Below are positions 45,014-57,901 of a DNA stretch of 64,000 nt, piece after piece; the stretch's first letter is position 1, and each line of letters starts with the position of its first letter. This DNA comes from Neurospora tetraspora (taxonomy: Eukaryota > Ascomycota > Sordariomycetes > Sordariales > Sordariaceae). The stretch is from positions 5,704,001 through 5,768,000 of the forward strand of contig NW_026944383.1 of the NCBI RefSeq assembly GCF_033439725.1. The letters are read 5' to 3'. The notes under the pieces were generated by a model, which saw only the letters and a list, made by a program, of their open reading frames with translations, did no database searches and had not been told where the DNA came from. A program made the position numbers and the translations under genes.

Positions 45014-46564
45014 TTAACTGTCAAAGATGGGGCCATAGGCCGGAATGCCTCGCATCTCGCACCCATGCACGATTTTCTTGGTCATCATGGGGTTGCTGAT
45101 GCAGCAGACCGCCTCGGCGTTGAACTCCTTGAACAACCGGAGAACGATAGGCAACATGTCCACACGGCCGGTGATGGAGGTGTCGAGAATGACGGGGTTG
45201 TTGTCCATCCTGTGGACCAGATCCAGGGTGCGCTGGCCGTAGGTCTTGAGGGGGGACTTGGTCTGCCAGATGACACGCATATCGGGCCTGTTGGCGTCCT
45301 CGATGAAGGAGAGGCAGGGACCAATGCCGGAGCCGGTGGTGACGACGATGATCTTAGGGAACATGCGCAACACATAGCCGAAGCCGTAGGTGGGCACACC
45401 ACGCTTCCAGAGGTGGGTGGGCTGGTCGTTGATGGTGGACTTGGTCCAGTCGCCGACCTTGGAGACAATGCACGAGAACTTGGTGTCGGGGGTGTCGAAC
45501 TTGTCCGTGAAGCAGGCGAAGCTGTGCCAGTCCTTCAGGGGATGCTTGGCGACCGAGATACCCTGGCCGAAGACGACTTCGGTGTGGCTGAAGTGAAGAC
45601 GGATGGCGTGGGGGGAGAGAGCCTCGGGCTTGACGGGGATCTTGCGGAGCAGCAGCCACGGGTGGATGGTGGCAAGGGTGAGGACGATGATGATCCAGAA
45701 GGCGGGGAGATGAAGGAGGAAGTTACCCAGGTCGGCCTGCTGCTTGCCCAGCAAGATGAGCAGGATCCAAAAGAGGACGAGGATGATCCAGTTCGCGAAG
45801 CGGTGGGTCAGCTCAAAGTAGTCGTGCAACCTCATGCGGAAGGTGGGGTAGGCGACGATGACGATGGAGAGGAGGAAGCCCAGAACGGCCCAGACAAAGG
45901 TCAGGACGGTGGTGTTGATGACTGATGGCGTGTAGTTGTACGTGAAGACGGCGGCGAAGCCAATGTACCAGACAACCGATGCCACACCTGTCCCGCTGTG
46001 GACGCCGCCGAAGTGGAAGATCTTGCACGCCAAGCGGCGGATCCTGATGGGGGCAGATCTGGGGATGGATCCGAAGATGAGGAAGAGGGCGTTGATGACA
46101 AGGGGTTGACGGCACAGACCGCAGACAGCGATGTTGACGGCAGCAGCGTTGACCAGGTCCATGGGGTGGGCACCCTTGATCATCATGATGATAAAGGCAA
46201 TGGCATTGCCCATGAAGGCTACAGTGAAGAGTCGACGGTAGATCGTCAAGATGGTGTATCGAACACGGCCCAAGGGCTTCTGCTTGTACTCATCCTCCTC
46301 GGTCTGGGCCTCGAGGTCGACGATGGTCGGGCATGTCGACTGGTACGTGAGCCGCTTCTCGTTGACAATGAGAGGCTTTTCCGAGTTGGTCGATGATGTG
46401 GAGATGGCGGAAGCTTGGGAGAAGGTAGATGAGACGGAGTCATTCTGCCTGGTATGGCCGAACTTCTTCCCGCTGTTTGGTGTGGTTGTGGTCTCGATCG
46501 TAACTGTGATCCCTGCCGATTCGGGCTTCTCCTCGACGGGAGATGTGTATGGTTTGTCCTCCAT
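45014..46564 (-). CDS. TmpA-like integral membrane flavoprotein
   Basis: 516 residues from ATG 46564 (MEDKPYTSP). The frame stays open to an ATG at 46660, but those 32 residues look like leader. Residues 1-100 are Ser/Thr-rich and cytosolic. Then come about six membrane segments (for example AFMGNAIAFIIMMI, ASVVWYIGFAAVFTY, VWAVLGFLLSIVIVAY, FANWIILVLFWILLIL and LLHLPAFWIIIVLTLA). A C-terminal reductase-like half follows, with KIIVVTTGSGIGPCLSFI, a nucleotide-binding G-x-G-x-G-P motif as in ferric reductases, and RVIWQTKSP. This arrangement matches A. nidulans TmpA, a membrane flavoprotein required for normal conidiation. Function here is inferred from family. Expected at the plasma membrane. 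Intact. Confidence 0.75.
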   Translation of the reverse strand: MEDKPYTSPVEEKPESAGITVTIETTTTPNSGKKFGHTRQNDSVSSTFSQASAISTSSTNSEKPLIVNEKRLTYQSTCPTIVDLEAQTEEDEYKQKPLGRVRYTILTIYRRLFTVAFMGNAIAFIIMMIKGAHPMDLVNAAAVNIAVCGLCRQPLVINALFLIFGSIPRSAPIRIRRLACKIFHFGGVHSGTGVASVVWYIGFAAVFTYNYTPSVINTTVLTFVWAVLGFLLSIVIVAYPTFRMRLHDYFELTHRFANWIILVLFWILLILLGKQQADLGNFLLHLPAFWIIIVLTLATIHPWLLLRKIPVKPEALSPHAIRLHFSHTEVVFGQGISVAKHPLKDWHSFACFTDKFDTPDTKFSCIVSKVGDWTKSTINDQPTHLWKRGVPTYGFGYVLRMFPKIIVVTTGSGIGPCLSFIEDANRPDMRVIWQTKSPLKTYGQRTLDLVHRMDNNPVILDTSITGRVDMLPIVLRLFKEFNAEAVCCISNPMMTKKIVHGCEMRGIPAYGPIFDS

Positions 46565-48187
46565 GATGAGATGTCTGATGGTAATTTCGACTACAGACTC
46601 CGAAGGGTGAAGGTTTCGGACTTGGTCGTTTGAAGATGTGATGGAAGAGATTGCGATCAACTTGGACTTCGGAACGGGATGGGACCATCATATATCAGCA
46701 TCAGGAGTCCGTCGTCCCCGTCTACATAAAGCCAAGGGCAGGCCCACCCCTGGGAGTCCGATGCTGCTCCCGACACCGAGCACATGTCGCCGCATTCGTC
46801 GAGTGACTGGGAGGCTCCCATCCCTTTCTGGTGGTCCAAGGCACCGGGATGGACCATCGGTCTTGTTGCGGAGTTTGCGGAGTCACTCTGTGGTCCAGCT
46901 TGTCCACACTCGCCCACACTGAACCAACATTGCGGTAAGTGATCTACGGTCTGTCCACTTTGTAGGAACTGATAAAGGGAATGGCGGGAACCGTACATGG
47001 AAGAAGTTGCACATCTTCACGACAAGCCGCCGGTTACACAGTAACAACCACTTGGCGACGGCCATAGAGAGCGAGCGGGTGGAATCCGACAACCTCCTAA
47101 CCCTAATGCCCTACTGCATGACGACACATCCTCGACTCAATCCGAGACGGTCACTGGCCTAGAGACAACAAAGGCGGAGATTTATGATTTATGGCGGGGA
47201 GGTTGAGGTGTTGGCATGCAAATTCTTCTGCAGCTGAGACGGTGTTAAAGGAAAAGGGGTTGCACCGCAGATGGGGGTAAACAGGAACTTGGTTCTCAGA
47301 AGGTTGCCGGGATCGGGACGGGAATGCTCTTGACGGTGTATGGGTTGGCATCCAGGGCTATCCAGGGCCCATCCAGGTCCCAGCGTGCATGCCCGGCATC
47401 GCGGGCTCCAGAATGTCGGAGTATCTTTCTGTGGTGTCTGATTTGGCAAGGGCGATGAAGATCGGTCCTTCCAGGTCTATGAAGAATTGGAGGGCAGCTG
47501 CCAGTTGCAGGTCCCAAAGTCATGTGATGATAGTCCGACCCAATCAGTGATGTCTCAGTCACCGGGAGCACCTGTCGTTCCACCCGAGACAGCCCTTGGA
47601 CAGCTGGACAACAGCGGTCGCACTCCCCACAAACAGCACTGACCGACCCCACGATTCCAAGAAGTGGAAAGGGGATGGACAGGGCACCTTGACGGTCAAA
47701 GCACAGGCCATCAGACTGCGCTATGTCGCTATCGCGAACTTTCCCCAATCTTTTGAGGCTCTTTTGATCACGATCGGCAGAGCTTGGTACGCTAACCTAA
47801 TATGTTCTAGCACCTCATCGCTTGCTATCGACTGCAGCTTGTCGGCTTGTCTTTCCCTCGTTTTCTTCGTTTTTCACGTCTTCCACCTTCTCTCGCAGCA
47901 TTCTATTACTGCCACTGCAAGCCACTTTAGCTTTTGGCCCTGTAATTGATTGATGGGCAATTATAATAAGACATTCAATTATGGCCCCTTTCCCATCAAC
48001 GCCATGGTCTCACGGACATTCAATTGTCTGACCGGGCCCTTTCTGCGTCCCCATTCCCATTGCTACCGGAATGATCAGCGCCATTACCCGCATCCACATT
48101 GCTGACGGCTGACAGGGAGCTGGCAACGGAGCTTGCCATATCGACTCGCTTCCCTCTTCCATACCGCACCCAAGCCACAACAGAATT
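46565..48187. other. Upstream region of the TmpA-like gene
   Basis: 1.6 kb of normal composition ending at the left inverted repeat of the AT-rich block. Several open frames exist on both strands but none shows protein-like features. Probably promoter and spacer. Confidence 0.45.
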
Positions 48188-48252
48188 CCTAGCTTAGCTC
48201 ACCCATGGGTCTGACCTCAGCCCCTAATCGGAGCGCCAAGACCATGCCAAGA
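48188..48252 (+). repeat. Left arm of a 65-bp inverted repeat
   Basis: Reverse complement of 55730-55794 with only a few transitions (for example CATGCC against CATAGTC context, CAGCCCC against CGGCCCC). It marks the switch from normal to AT-rich DNA. Confidence 0.88.
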
Positions 48253-51200
48253 CCTGTGCCCCATACCGTGAAGAAAGTTTCGCTGATATCGGAGGTCTTA
48301 ACAATTGATTTTGGTCATTTTCGTACTGTCTTATAAGGTATTTGGTGAGACTAGTCCTGGGCTAGTCCTTAATTAGTCTTGAGTTAGTATAGATAAAAAT
48401 AAATTTAAATATGCTAACATAGTTAAATGCTAATAAGTAAATAGAGAGAATAGTTCTAGACTAGCTTTGGATCAATTTGAAATTAGATTTTTAAAAGTTA
48501 TATTTACGTTATTAAATTATTAATTTACTTTTACATTATTAAAAATAAGTAATTTACTATAACCAAAATCTAATTATAATTTTGATTTTATTAGTATTTT
48601 ATTAAAAATTATTATATTTTCTAAAATTGTTGAATAAAATAAATATTATTCACTTTTAAAAATTATAAGATTAAAAATATATAAGAAATATTATATAGTT
48701 TAAATACTTCTTGTAAAATATTAAATAAATAAGTTTTAAATATAGGTTTATAAACTTTAAGTATATATATATATAGATTTAATTTAATGATAATATTATT
48801 ATAATAATATTAGTTACAGTTGAAATACTATTAATTTATATAGATTTTTCTTGATTTTTTCTAATATTTTCTTTTATCATTTTATATTCAATTTAGAATT
48901 AAAATCCTTTCAAAACTCTACTTTATATAAATTCTATTTAAAATAATACTAATTAAATTTTCAATATAAATATAAAAATCTAATATAAATTTACTTTATA
49001 AATATAACGCATTTATAATTTATAAAAATAAAATTAAAAGCTTAATTTTTATTTATAAATTTAAAAAATATATATATAAAAGTAATTTTTAAATATCAAA
49101 ATTATTATTAAACCACTATATAGTTTTTAGGACTTAATTAGTTTTAAATTAGTCTAATATTAATCTTCGATTATAAATTAACTCAATCGTTATACAATCT
49201 AACAATATTATATTACTTATTTACATAACTATTCCACCCTTATTTACCGCTTTAATTACGTATTTAAAATAAATTTATTTACCGCCTTCCGGCAAAATAA
49301 TTATCCGTTCTTAAAACCTCTTCTTAAATTTCATTTTCAAATTTTAAATTTCTTCCTTCTTTCTCCTTTTAACCAATCTCAAATATATTCTCGGTATATA
49401 TAAACTCTATTTTACATTTTTATAAGATTTTATTTAAATATTTCTCACCTTACTTTTAAACTATATAACTAATATTCTACTTTATAATATTAATATATAA
49501 CTAGTCTAAAACTAATTTAAAATTAATCGATAATAATTTACCGCCTAATTTACAACTAAATTAGAATAAATAACTCCTAAATATATTAAAAATGTAGCCT
49601 ATAAGGCTTATATAACTTTAGTGGAGCGGCCTAAGAATTTCCCGCCTTTTACACTCAATAAGGTATATTAAAGTTATTTCAAATAAAATGAAAATTAATT
49701 TCTAGCCTTTTTTTTAAGAAAACCAAATCTAAATTGCAATTAATAAACTTCTTTACCATTTTATTAAGCCCCGCGGAACTATATACGGTAATGAGGTAAG
49801 TTAATTTAAAATTAATTTTGGAATAATTTATTATTAATTTATATTATTTAATACCATTAAACTTCTATTTCCGATTTATATAAATATATTACTAAATTTC
49901 TACCTTCAATATAAAGACAATTTACGGTAAAAAAAATCTTCTACAATGGTTTAATTAAAAAGTAGAGGGAATAGACTTATAAGGGTTACTCTAACGGCAG
50001 TTATTAGTCTTATAAATTTCCTAACCTATTTTTAACTAATTCAATACTAATTAAGGATTAATCCAAGCCCTCCTCCAAAACGTCCTAACGAAGAAAAATA
50101 TCCTTACACTATTTAGGATTTCTTTAAGCCTAAGCCAGCTAAAGAGGCGAAAATATTTAATATTCTTACTAGGTAAATTAAACAGGCTAAAAATACTAGT
50201 CCTACTGATACTTCTACTGAATAATCGGTTAGGAATCAGTTTTATACTTAACTAGTACTAATTTTAGATTAATTAATTATATTTTTAATTAATAATTAAG
50301 GCTAGCCAAATATTACAATAATTTTATACAATTATTTTTCCATTTTCTTAATAACCTCAACTTTTATTTTATATTATAAGGTAATAAGTAAAAAGAATTT
50401 GATTTAATTAATTAAATCCTATAATTATTTTTAAATAAATAATATTTTAAATTGAAAAGCCTAAATTAGAATTTAATTAATTTTCAATTAGTACTATATG
50501 AATAAAATTCTAATTTATTTTAGAAACTTTTACAAATAAATAAATAGATATAATATATAAAAATATTTTACTATGTTATATTATTATATTAAAATAAATA
50601 ATTTAATTTAATATTAAAAAGACTTTTTTATATTAGTAAACAACTTAAATAATTAACTTCTTAGTTATTTTAAATACTTTTAATTCTTTTATTTTATTTA
50701 AAAAACTTTATAAATTTCAAAATAAATTTATATAAAAATAAAAATAAAAAACTAATAACGTTATTATATTAAACAATTAATTCTTAATATAAGTAAAAAG
50801 TAATCAATTTTAACTCCTTAATAATTTGTTTTATATAAATTAGATTATTCAACGTTAAATTATCTATAAGTTTCTATTATAATAAATTAAAATCTATATC
50901 ATAATTTTATTTAAAAAGAGAGGTAATTTATAATATATTTAATTTTATCGTTAGATTTTTACTATCTTTTCATTAATCTATCGCTTTATTCTATGAGTTT
51001 TTTATTTAATGTTTAAAAATTTCCATTTTATTGTAAATTATTATTATAAAACAAATTATTTTTAATTAATTAAGTAAATAAATAATAAAGAACATTTTCT
51101 TTTTTCTTATCTCAATATTTTGTATTAGGTTAATATATTTAATATAAGCTTTACTATTTAATTAAAACTATATTTAATTAAGGAATAATTTTAAATTATA

Positions 51201-54200
51201 AAGTTATTTATTTTAATTAGAACTTTTTCAAGTTATAAAATGAATTCCAAATAGGATTTTCATATACTTTCAAATTCTTATCCATTTTTATAAACTTAAT
51301 CCATATATATTAAATCCTATTATTTTATTAGAATTATAATCGGCTTAGAACTAATTATAAATTAGCATTATATTAAATTTACATTATCGTTTTATTTTTC
51401 ACTTATTTAAATGTGAATTAATTTAAAATTAATTAGAAATATTTTTATTAATTTCAATATATTAATTTTACTAAATCTTATATTAAATAGAACTTTTATT
51501 AGTGTAATAATAATAAATTATAAATTAATAGAAATTATATTTTTATTTTATATTTATTAAATAAATTCAAATATATAATTTGAGTTTTTATAGTTTTATT
51601 ATATTATTTATTTCTTTAATTTTCAATATTTAATATATAATAAGAATTTAATTTTATATATAAATTTAATTAAATGAACGCTTAAAATATCAATTAATAT
51701 TTTAACATATTAAAAACTCTGTTTTCAATTCTATTCAAATATTAATATTTAAAAAGAAAGAATAGAAAATGATTAAAAAATAAAAGAAATTTAATAAAAA
51801 ACCGTTAAAATCTTTATAAAGTTTTAAATTAAATTTTACGTTAAATTCCCGAATTTACTCTTTAATTTATAATTTTCATATTGAATTCTAATATAATATA
51901 GGAATCTAATTAACTTAAAAACAACTTATATAAAACGAAAAGAAATAATTAATAAATTATTAACAAAATATTTACTAATCCTATTTCTCTATATATATTT
52001 TATATATTTTTATATATATTTCTAAATATTTTATATATATATATATATTACTACTATATAAACTTCATTAAACTTTTATTCTCCTAATTTTAAAAAAAAG
52101 AAAAAAATTTAGTTTAATTATTTATACCATTTGGAAAGATTATATAAATAAAACTTCATTTAATATTAACTTCAAATATATTTAAATTTGAAATATATTA
52201 ATAGTATTCTTTTAACATAAGAAACTCTTACTACTTTATACTTTTATTATTATTTTTTTTAAAATCTTAACGAATTTAGGATTAGATATAGAGTTAATTC
52301 GGATTAGACTTATTTTTTTAATTTTATTCTTTTTATTTATTAGAATATTAAATAGCTCGGTACTAAATATAAATTAGTTCTAGACTAGATTTGTATTGTA
52401 ATTTTTCTTCTTTTTTTTATTAAAATTTTAATTAGTCTAGCTTAAGGTTGGAATTATTTTACGGTTTAATTTCTTTTTAATTTAATAGAAAATCAATTAA
52501 TCCCGAACTATATATAGATTAATTTTAGATTGGATTTATATTCTAATTTTATTCTTTCTATTTAATACAATACTAAGTATAGTCCGGTTTTAAATTGGAT
52601 TTATTATATAATTTTAATATTTTTTATTAATTAGAATCCTAATTCTTTTCGCTTAGGGTTAAACCTATTTGATAGTTTAATTCTATTTATTTATTAAAAT
52701 TTTAATTAATATAGGACTAACTATAAATTAATTTCGGACTATATTTATATTCTAATTCTTTTTCTTTTATTTATTATAACATTAATTATTTGATTTAAAA
52801 TTAAACTCTCCTTATAATTTTATATTTTTTATTTACTAAAAAGCTAACTATTCCGACTTAAGATTATATTTATTTTAAAATTTATTCTTTTTATTTTTTA
52901 GAATCCTAACGAATCCGATATAAAAATAAACTAAATTTAAATTTATATTTATATTTAAACTTTATTCCTTTTATTTACTAAAATTTTAATTAATTTTATA
53001 TTAAATATAGATTAATACCGGGCTAAACTTACCTTCTACTTTTATTTTTTTTATTTTTGTTAGAATTTTAACGACTTATACTTAAATTTAAAATTACCTT
53101 ATAGTTTTATTCTTTTCACTTATTAAAATTTCAAGTAGTCCTAAATTAAATATAAAATGATATTGGGTTAAATTATTAATTTTAAATTGGGTATAGATTA
53201 ATACCGGATTAAATTTACTTTCTAATTTCATTTTTTCTATTTACTAGAATCTTAACTACTCTTACTTAAAACTAACTTTATTTTATAGTTTTATTCTTTT
53301 TACTTACTAAAATCTTAAGTAAGTTTAGATTGGCTCTAGACTAAGTATAGACTAATACCGGAATGGATTTACCTTCTAATTTTATTCTTTCAAAATATTA
53401 TCCCTCTCCTACTTATCATTAAATTTACTTAACGGTTTTTATTCCTTTCACTTACCAGAATCTCAATCAATCCTAAATTAAATATAAATTAATACCTGAT
53501 TAGATTTACCTTCTGGGAATTAATTTTCAATTAATTATAAATTAATATTGTATTAAATATACATCGTTAATAATAAAGGGAGCAATACCCTTAGAACGCT
53601 AGGGCAAATTCTTATAGCGTTAATACGCGAGCGAAAGAATATAGCTGTTAATTATAATTCCAATTAATCTAAAATTAATATTAGACTATTAAATATTACT
53701 ATTATAAAATTAAAGTAAAAATAAATTTAAAGAATTTTTGAGAATAGTTTGAAAAAAATCTAAGAAAGATATTATACGTACTAAAATCGAAATAAGGTTA
53801 TTAAAGGAAAGAAAGAGGGGAAGGTTTAAAATTAGAAATGAAATTTGAGGAGGGATTTTATAGTAGAAAATTCTACCAAAAGCAATAAAGGCGCGCACGC
53901 TAATCATATAACTATTATATAATAATATATATAATATATAATTAAGGCGGTAAAACAAGGCAGACTTTAATAATACAGTATTAATAGTAATATTATACTT
54001 TATAAGAATAAAACAAAATTAAATTTTAAAATTAAAATTATCTTAAGACTATATAAATTCAATAATAAAACAATATAAATATTAATCTATTAAGAACATA
54101 TTCGTATTAATAGTAAACTAATCTCGAATTAATACAAGTAAAGATAAATAATATATATTTAAGATTTCATAATAAAATAGACTATATAAAGATTAAGCTT

Positions 54201-55729
54201 TAAACGAACCCAAAGAAGTAAAATTTATTATTTAGTTTTTTTAATAAATATTATAATACTTTAATATTTATTAATATAAAGTAGTATTCTATAAGAATAT
54301 ATTATAAAATTATATAATACGTGTCAATTTAAATAAATAAGAAATACTTTTACATCTTTAATTATAAATTCTATTATATTTAATTATTATAATACTAAAC
54401 GTTATATAAGTTCTACTACAATTAAACGAATTTTAAATTATTATAATTAATAATAAATAATAATATTATATAAAAAGGTAAGATATATACAATTTAAAAC
54501 TTAAATAATCCTAAAGAATTTAAATTTATTATTTCATTTTATTTAATTTAATAGAATAAGATTAATAATAATTAACATAAATTATAAATCCAAGAAATTA
54601 TTCTATAACGATTCATAAACTAAGTATATAATAAAAACAAGTTTTTAGATATATATATATAGAGAGAAAGTATTCCTATACTTCATTTTACATTCTACTA
54701 AATTATTACTATTAATATTTAAAAATATATACAATTTATATTAATATTAGATTAATCTTGTATTAGTATTATTTTCAAGGAATAATATATAAATTACATT
54801 AATTTCTAAAGTATAATGTAATAAATTTAAGATTAAAAAAAATATAATAAATGTAGATTAATTATTTATTTTCTATTTAATTCTTACACTTAAAGTTTCT
54901 TTTTAAATAAATATATATTTTAATACTTTCTATTAAACATTAATATATAATCTTAAATAAATATTTCCTCTTTTTATTATGTTCAACTATATATTTTATA
55001 TAAGATTGAACAAGTATAAAATTGAAATTTATTTTACGAACGAATAAAACAGATTCTCAAATATATTATATATATTAAATCTATACTAATTTACAACAGA
55101 TTTTAGACTAGGTTCGTATTAATATAATTATTAATAAATAATATATAACTTAAATTATTTTCTAAAATATAATAAATTTATTATAGTTATTTATTTTTAA
55201 TAAAGTCTTACCTTTAAATTTTCTTTTTAAATAAGTATTATATATTAGTATTAGACTAGTCTCATATTAGTATATTTATATATAAATAATATATGAATTG
55301 AATTACTTTCTAAAATATAATATAAAGAATTTAAGACTTTAAAAAGTATAATTAATTTAAATTCATTATTTATTTTTATTTAATTCTTAAATTTAAAATC
55401 TTTTTTTAAATTAATATAAATATTAAGAACTAATTTACTATTTTAAATATATACTTCCTATTTTTAATATTTATAAATATATATTTTATATAATATTAAG
55501 CAAATATAAAATTCAATTTCATTCTACTAATTAATAAGATGTATTCTTAATTATATTACATAAATTAATTCCATACTTGCCTACAATTAATCCTAGACTA
55601 GTCTTCTCAATTAGGCAATATTTGGTTCAAACAAGCAAATTTAGGTAGGCTTCAAAATTGTTAATGGAGTACAATATGAATTCAAGTCTTAGCACACTCC
55701 TTTGTGCTCCGAATATAATCCGATATCTA
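48253..55729. mobile_element. Extremely AT-rich block between inverted repeats, probably a dead RIP-mutated element
   Basis: About 7.5 kb with almost no CpA or CpG left and stops in all frames. Near both ends degenerate copies of ACTAGTCTAGG/CTAGTCC motifs recur in opposite orientation, extending the inverted symmetry inward. Weak protein-like stretches occur on the plus strand at about 49,575-49,680 (AYKAYITLVERPKNFPPFTL) and 50,065-50,225 (PSPPPKRPNEEKYPYT, FFKPKPAKEAK). These are possibly transposase or other element proteins. The family cannot be told. No flanking duplication is evident. Confidence 0.55.
52270..53530. repeat. Degenerate tandem array, unit roughly 60-85 bp
   Basis: The motif TTTTATTCTTTTTATTTATTAGAAT (in variants of up to 20 matching bases) returns about sixteen times, at spacings mostly between 60 and 85 bp. 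Between the motifs lies sequence like TAATTAGTCTAGACTAAATATAGATTAATACCGGACTAGATTTA. Copies differ largely by transitions, so an older satellite has been mutated. Confidence 0.65.
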
Positions 55730-55794
55730 TCTTGGCATAGTCTTGGCGCTCCGATTAGGGGCCGAGGTCAGACCCATGGGTGAGCTGAGCTGGG
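55730..55794 (-). repeat. Right arm of the 65-bp inverted repeat
   Basis: TCTTGGCATAGTCTTGGCGC ... GAGCTGAGCTGGG, the partner of 48188-48252. Normal-composition DNA resumes here. Confidence 0.88.
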
Positions 55795-56161
55795 TGCTCG
55801 CCACAACAACGCCCTTCTTTCCTGTCATCCCATTGGTCCCCGAGGCCAATATGGCGCCCACCCAAGACCACTACGCCGTACCTGAACGCCTTCGAGAACA
55901 GCTTACGCCTAGACTCATGGACTGTGCCTGGCGAGATGGACGTAGCAGCGAGGTGCGCAGAAATGGGACAGTGGTTCTGGTAAAGCAATCATCTTGGCTG
56001 CCCTGTATCACCATTTGTTCCTCATTCCAGACATGAAGGGACTTTGCGAGAAAATCACCTACACGTGTACCGTTCTTCAGATTCAAGTCGATCAGATCGC
56101 CAAACCACGGTGGAGTCGTCGTCTGTGTTCTTGTTGGTCTCCAGGTTCAACCCAGTACACC

Positions 56162-57901
56162 ATGGGGTGTCTTCCCAACCGCCCTCAACCTTCAAGCGCT
56201 GCGGGATCAGGCCAAAGGATTCCCATCTCGGATATCGTCAGCTTCGCACTCGATAGGCAACATCTCTACGACCAGAACAAGCCGCTCTTCATTGATGCCG
56301 ATGACCCCATCCTCTCGTTATCCGCCAGTCAAACGATAGCATTGGTGTCGAGACTGGTCGCGGGGTTGCGTGCGGCCGGACTCAAAAAGGGCGATGCTGT
56401 GTTATTGCATCTCGGAAACCATGTGAGTATCACTTGTGCGTTGTTCTTTCTGTCCTCCACTCTGCTCTGCATGCGAGCCAACGAAGATTGCAGCAATGGT
56501 CGCCGACGTCCCCCCTTTTTCCCTTCTCATCCGGGATCTACATAGACCCACATTGTCCCCATTGTCCGGGTCCCTGTCCCGTCCAAGAACGGCTTCCCTT
56601 CCCCAGCTTTGCTCCCCCTTTCCTCCGGACTGCGGACTACCGCTTTGAGAGAAAGAGTTTTTGCACTCGAATTTTGACTCACCAACAAAAAATCACAGTA
56701 TCTCTACGCCTCCCTGTTCTTCGCCATCGTAGGCGCAGGTGGCATCTGTTGCGCCTCTAACCCGGCCCACCAGTTCCAAGATTTGAACCATGTCGCCCAT
56801 CTTTCAGCCTCCAGATTCGTCATCACAACCCAGACCAAGACGGCCATCGTGCACGAGGTATACACGAAACAAGGCATCCCGCCCTACAATGTCTTTTTTG
56901 TGGAAGCTCTCGACCACCAGGTCCTCCAGCAAATACTCCGCAGCCCGAGTCGGGTGGAACAACCACTCGGAACCACCCTAGGCCATAATGCCCCAGGCAG
57001 GCCACTCACTGATCTCCTTCGCCATGGTCATTCCGACTGGATGATACTGAGCAGCGAATTGGCCATGAAGCAAACAATTGCTTGTTACTATTCCGCTCCT
57101 GGGCCTACCGGCATCCCCAGACTGGTCGCCGTTTCGCACCATGCCCTCGTGGCCCAACATATGGCGCTCCGCCCGGGGGATGAGCCCTACGGCGGGTCCG
57201 TGGTCCGGCTAACATGTCTCCCGCTCTACAATATGTTTGGCATCGTGTGGAACCTCTTTGCCGCCGTACGATATGGCCATCCCGTGTCCATCATGTCCAA
57301 ATTCTATTACAAACCCTTTATCCACTACGTCGACAGGTATCGGGTATCTGAAACATATCTCACACCAGCGATCATCAAGGTCCTCACTAACCTCGACGAC
57401 CCTGGCCTCCGAGACAGCTTGGTCACCCTCCGCTACATTGGCGTGGGTGGAGGGCCGATCGACTCGGCTGCCCTAGGGAAGCTGAAGGCCGTCCTCCACC
57501 CGGAAGCGACCGCATCTCAGATCTGGGGGATGACGGAGTTCGGGGTTGCTGCGCTCTTCCGCTGGGGCGAGCATGATGAGACAGGATCCATCGGCCGGCT
57601 ACTTGAAGGGTACCAGATCCGCCTGGTTGCTCACAAGGGTCATGATAGCACGACAGAGGGTCGGCCCGGAGAGCTGCTTGTCCGATCGCCGAGTCTCATG
57701 AGCGGGTATATAAGCATGCTGCCCTCTGTCGGAGTCGATCAAGAGGGCTGGTTCCGAACCGGCACAATTGTTTCTGCCAAGAGTGGTAAGCTCTATGTCG
57801 CTGGTAAAACAATGGAGCCATCTGACACCCCAGCAAGCACACATTCCGGACAGTTCTCGCCTGCTCTTAGTTCACATTCCTTTTATCACGATACATGGTG
57901 A
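56162..57901 (+). pseudogene. Adenylate-forming enzyme (4CL/NRPS-like A domain), truncated and with altered core motifs
   Basis: Exons 56162-56422 and 56699-57901 (276-bp CT-rich intron) give 487 residues. The fold is that of AMP-dependent acyl-CoA or NRPS-like adenylation enzymes: SQTIALVSRLVAGLRAAGLKKGDAVLLHLGN at the N-terminus, IWGMTE (A5, 363-367) and GRPGELLVRSPSLMSGY. Key positions are wrong. Core A3 reads YSAPGPTGIPRLV (218-229) instead of SSGTTGxPKGV, and A7 reads GWFRTGTI (437-444), lacking the ribose-binding Asp. After KLYVAGKTMEP the frame leaves the family, so the C-terminal lid with its catalytic lysine is absent. Each change alone could be tolerated, but together they argue for an inactive gene. 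It starts about 370 bp from the AT-rich block, divergent to the TmpA-like gene. Confidence 0.7.

Noticed and set aside
44927-45925. 332-codon open frame on the plus strand, rich in Gly, Asp and Val
   Set aside because: It is the complement of the TmpA-like gene. The minus-strand frame has membrane segments and a nucleotide-binding motif, while this one has low-complexity composition.
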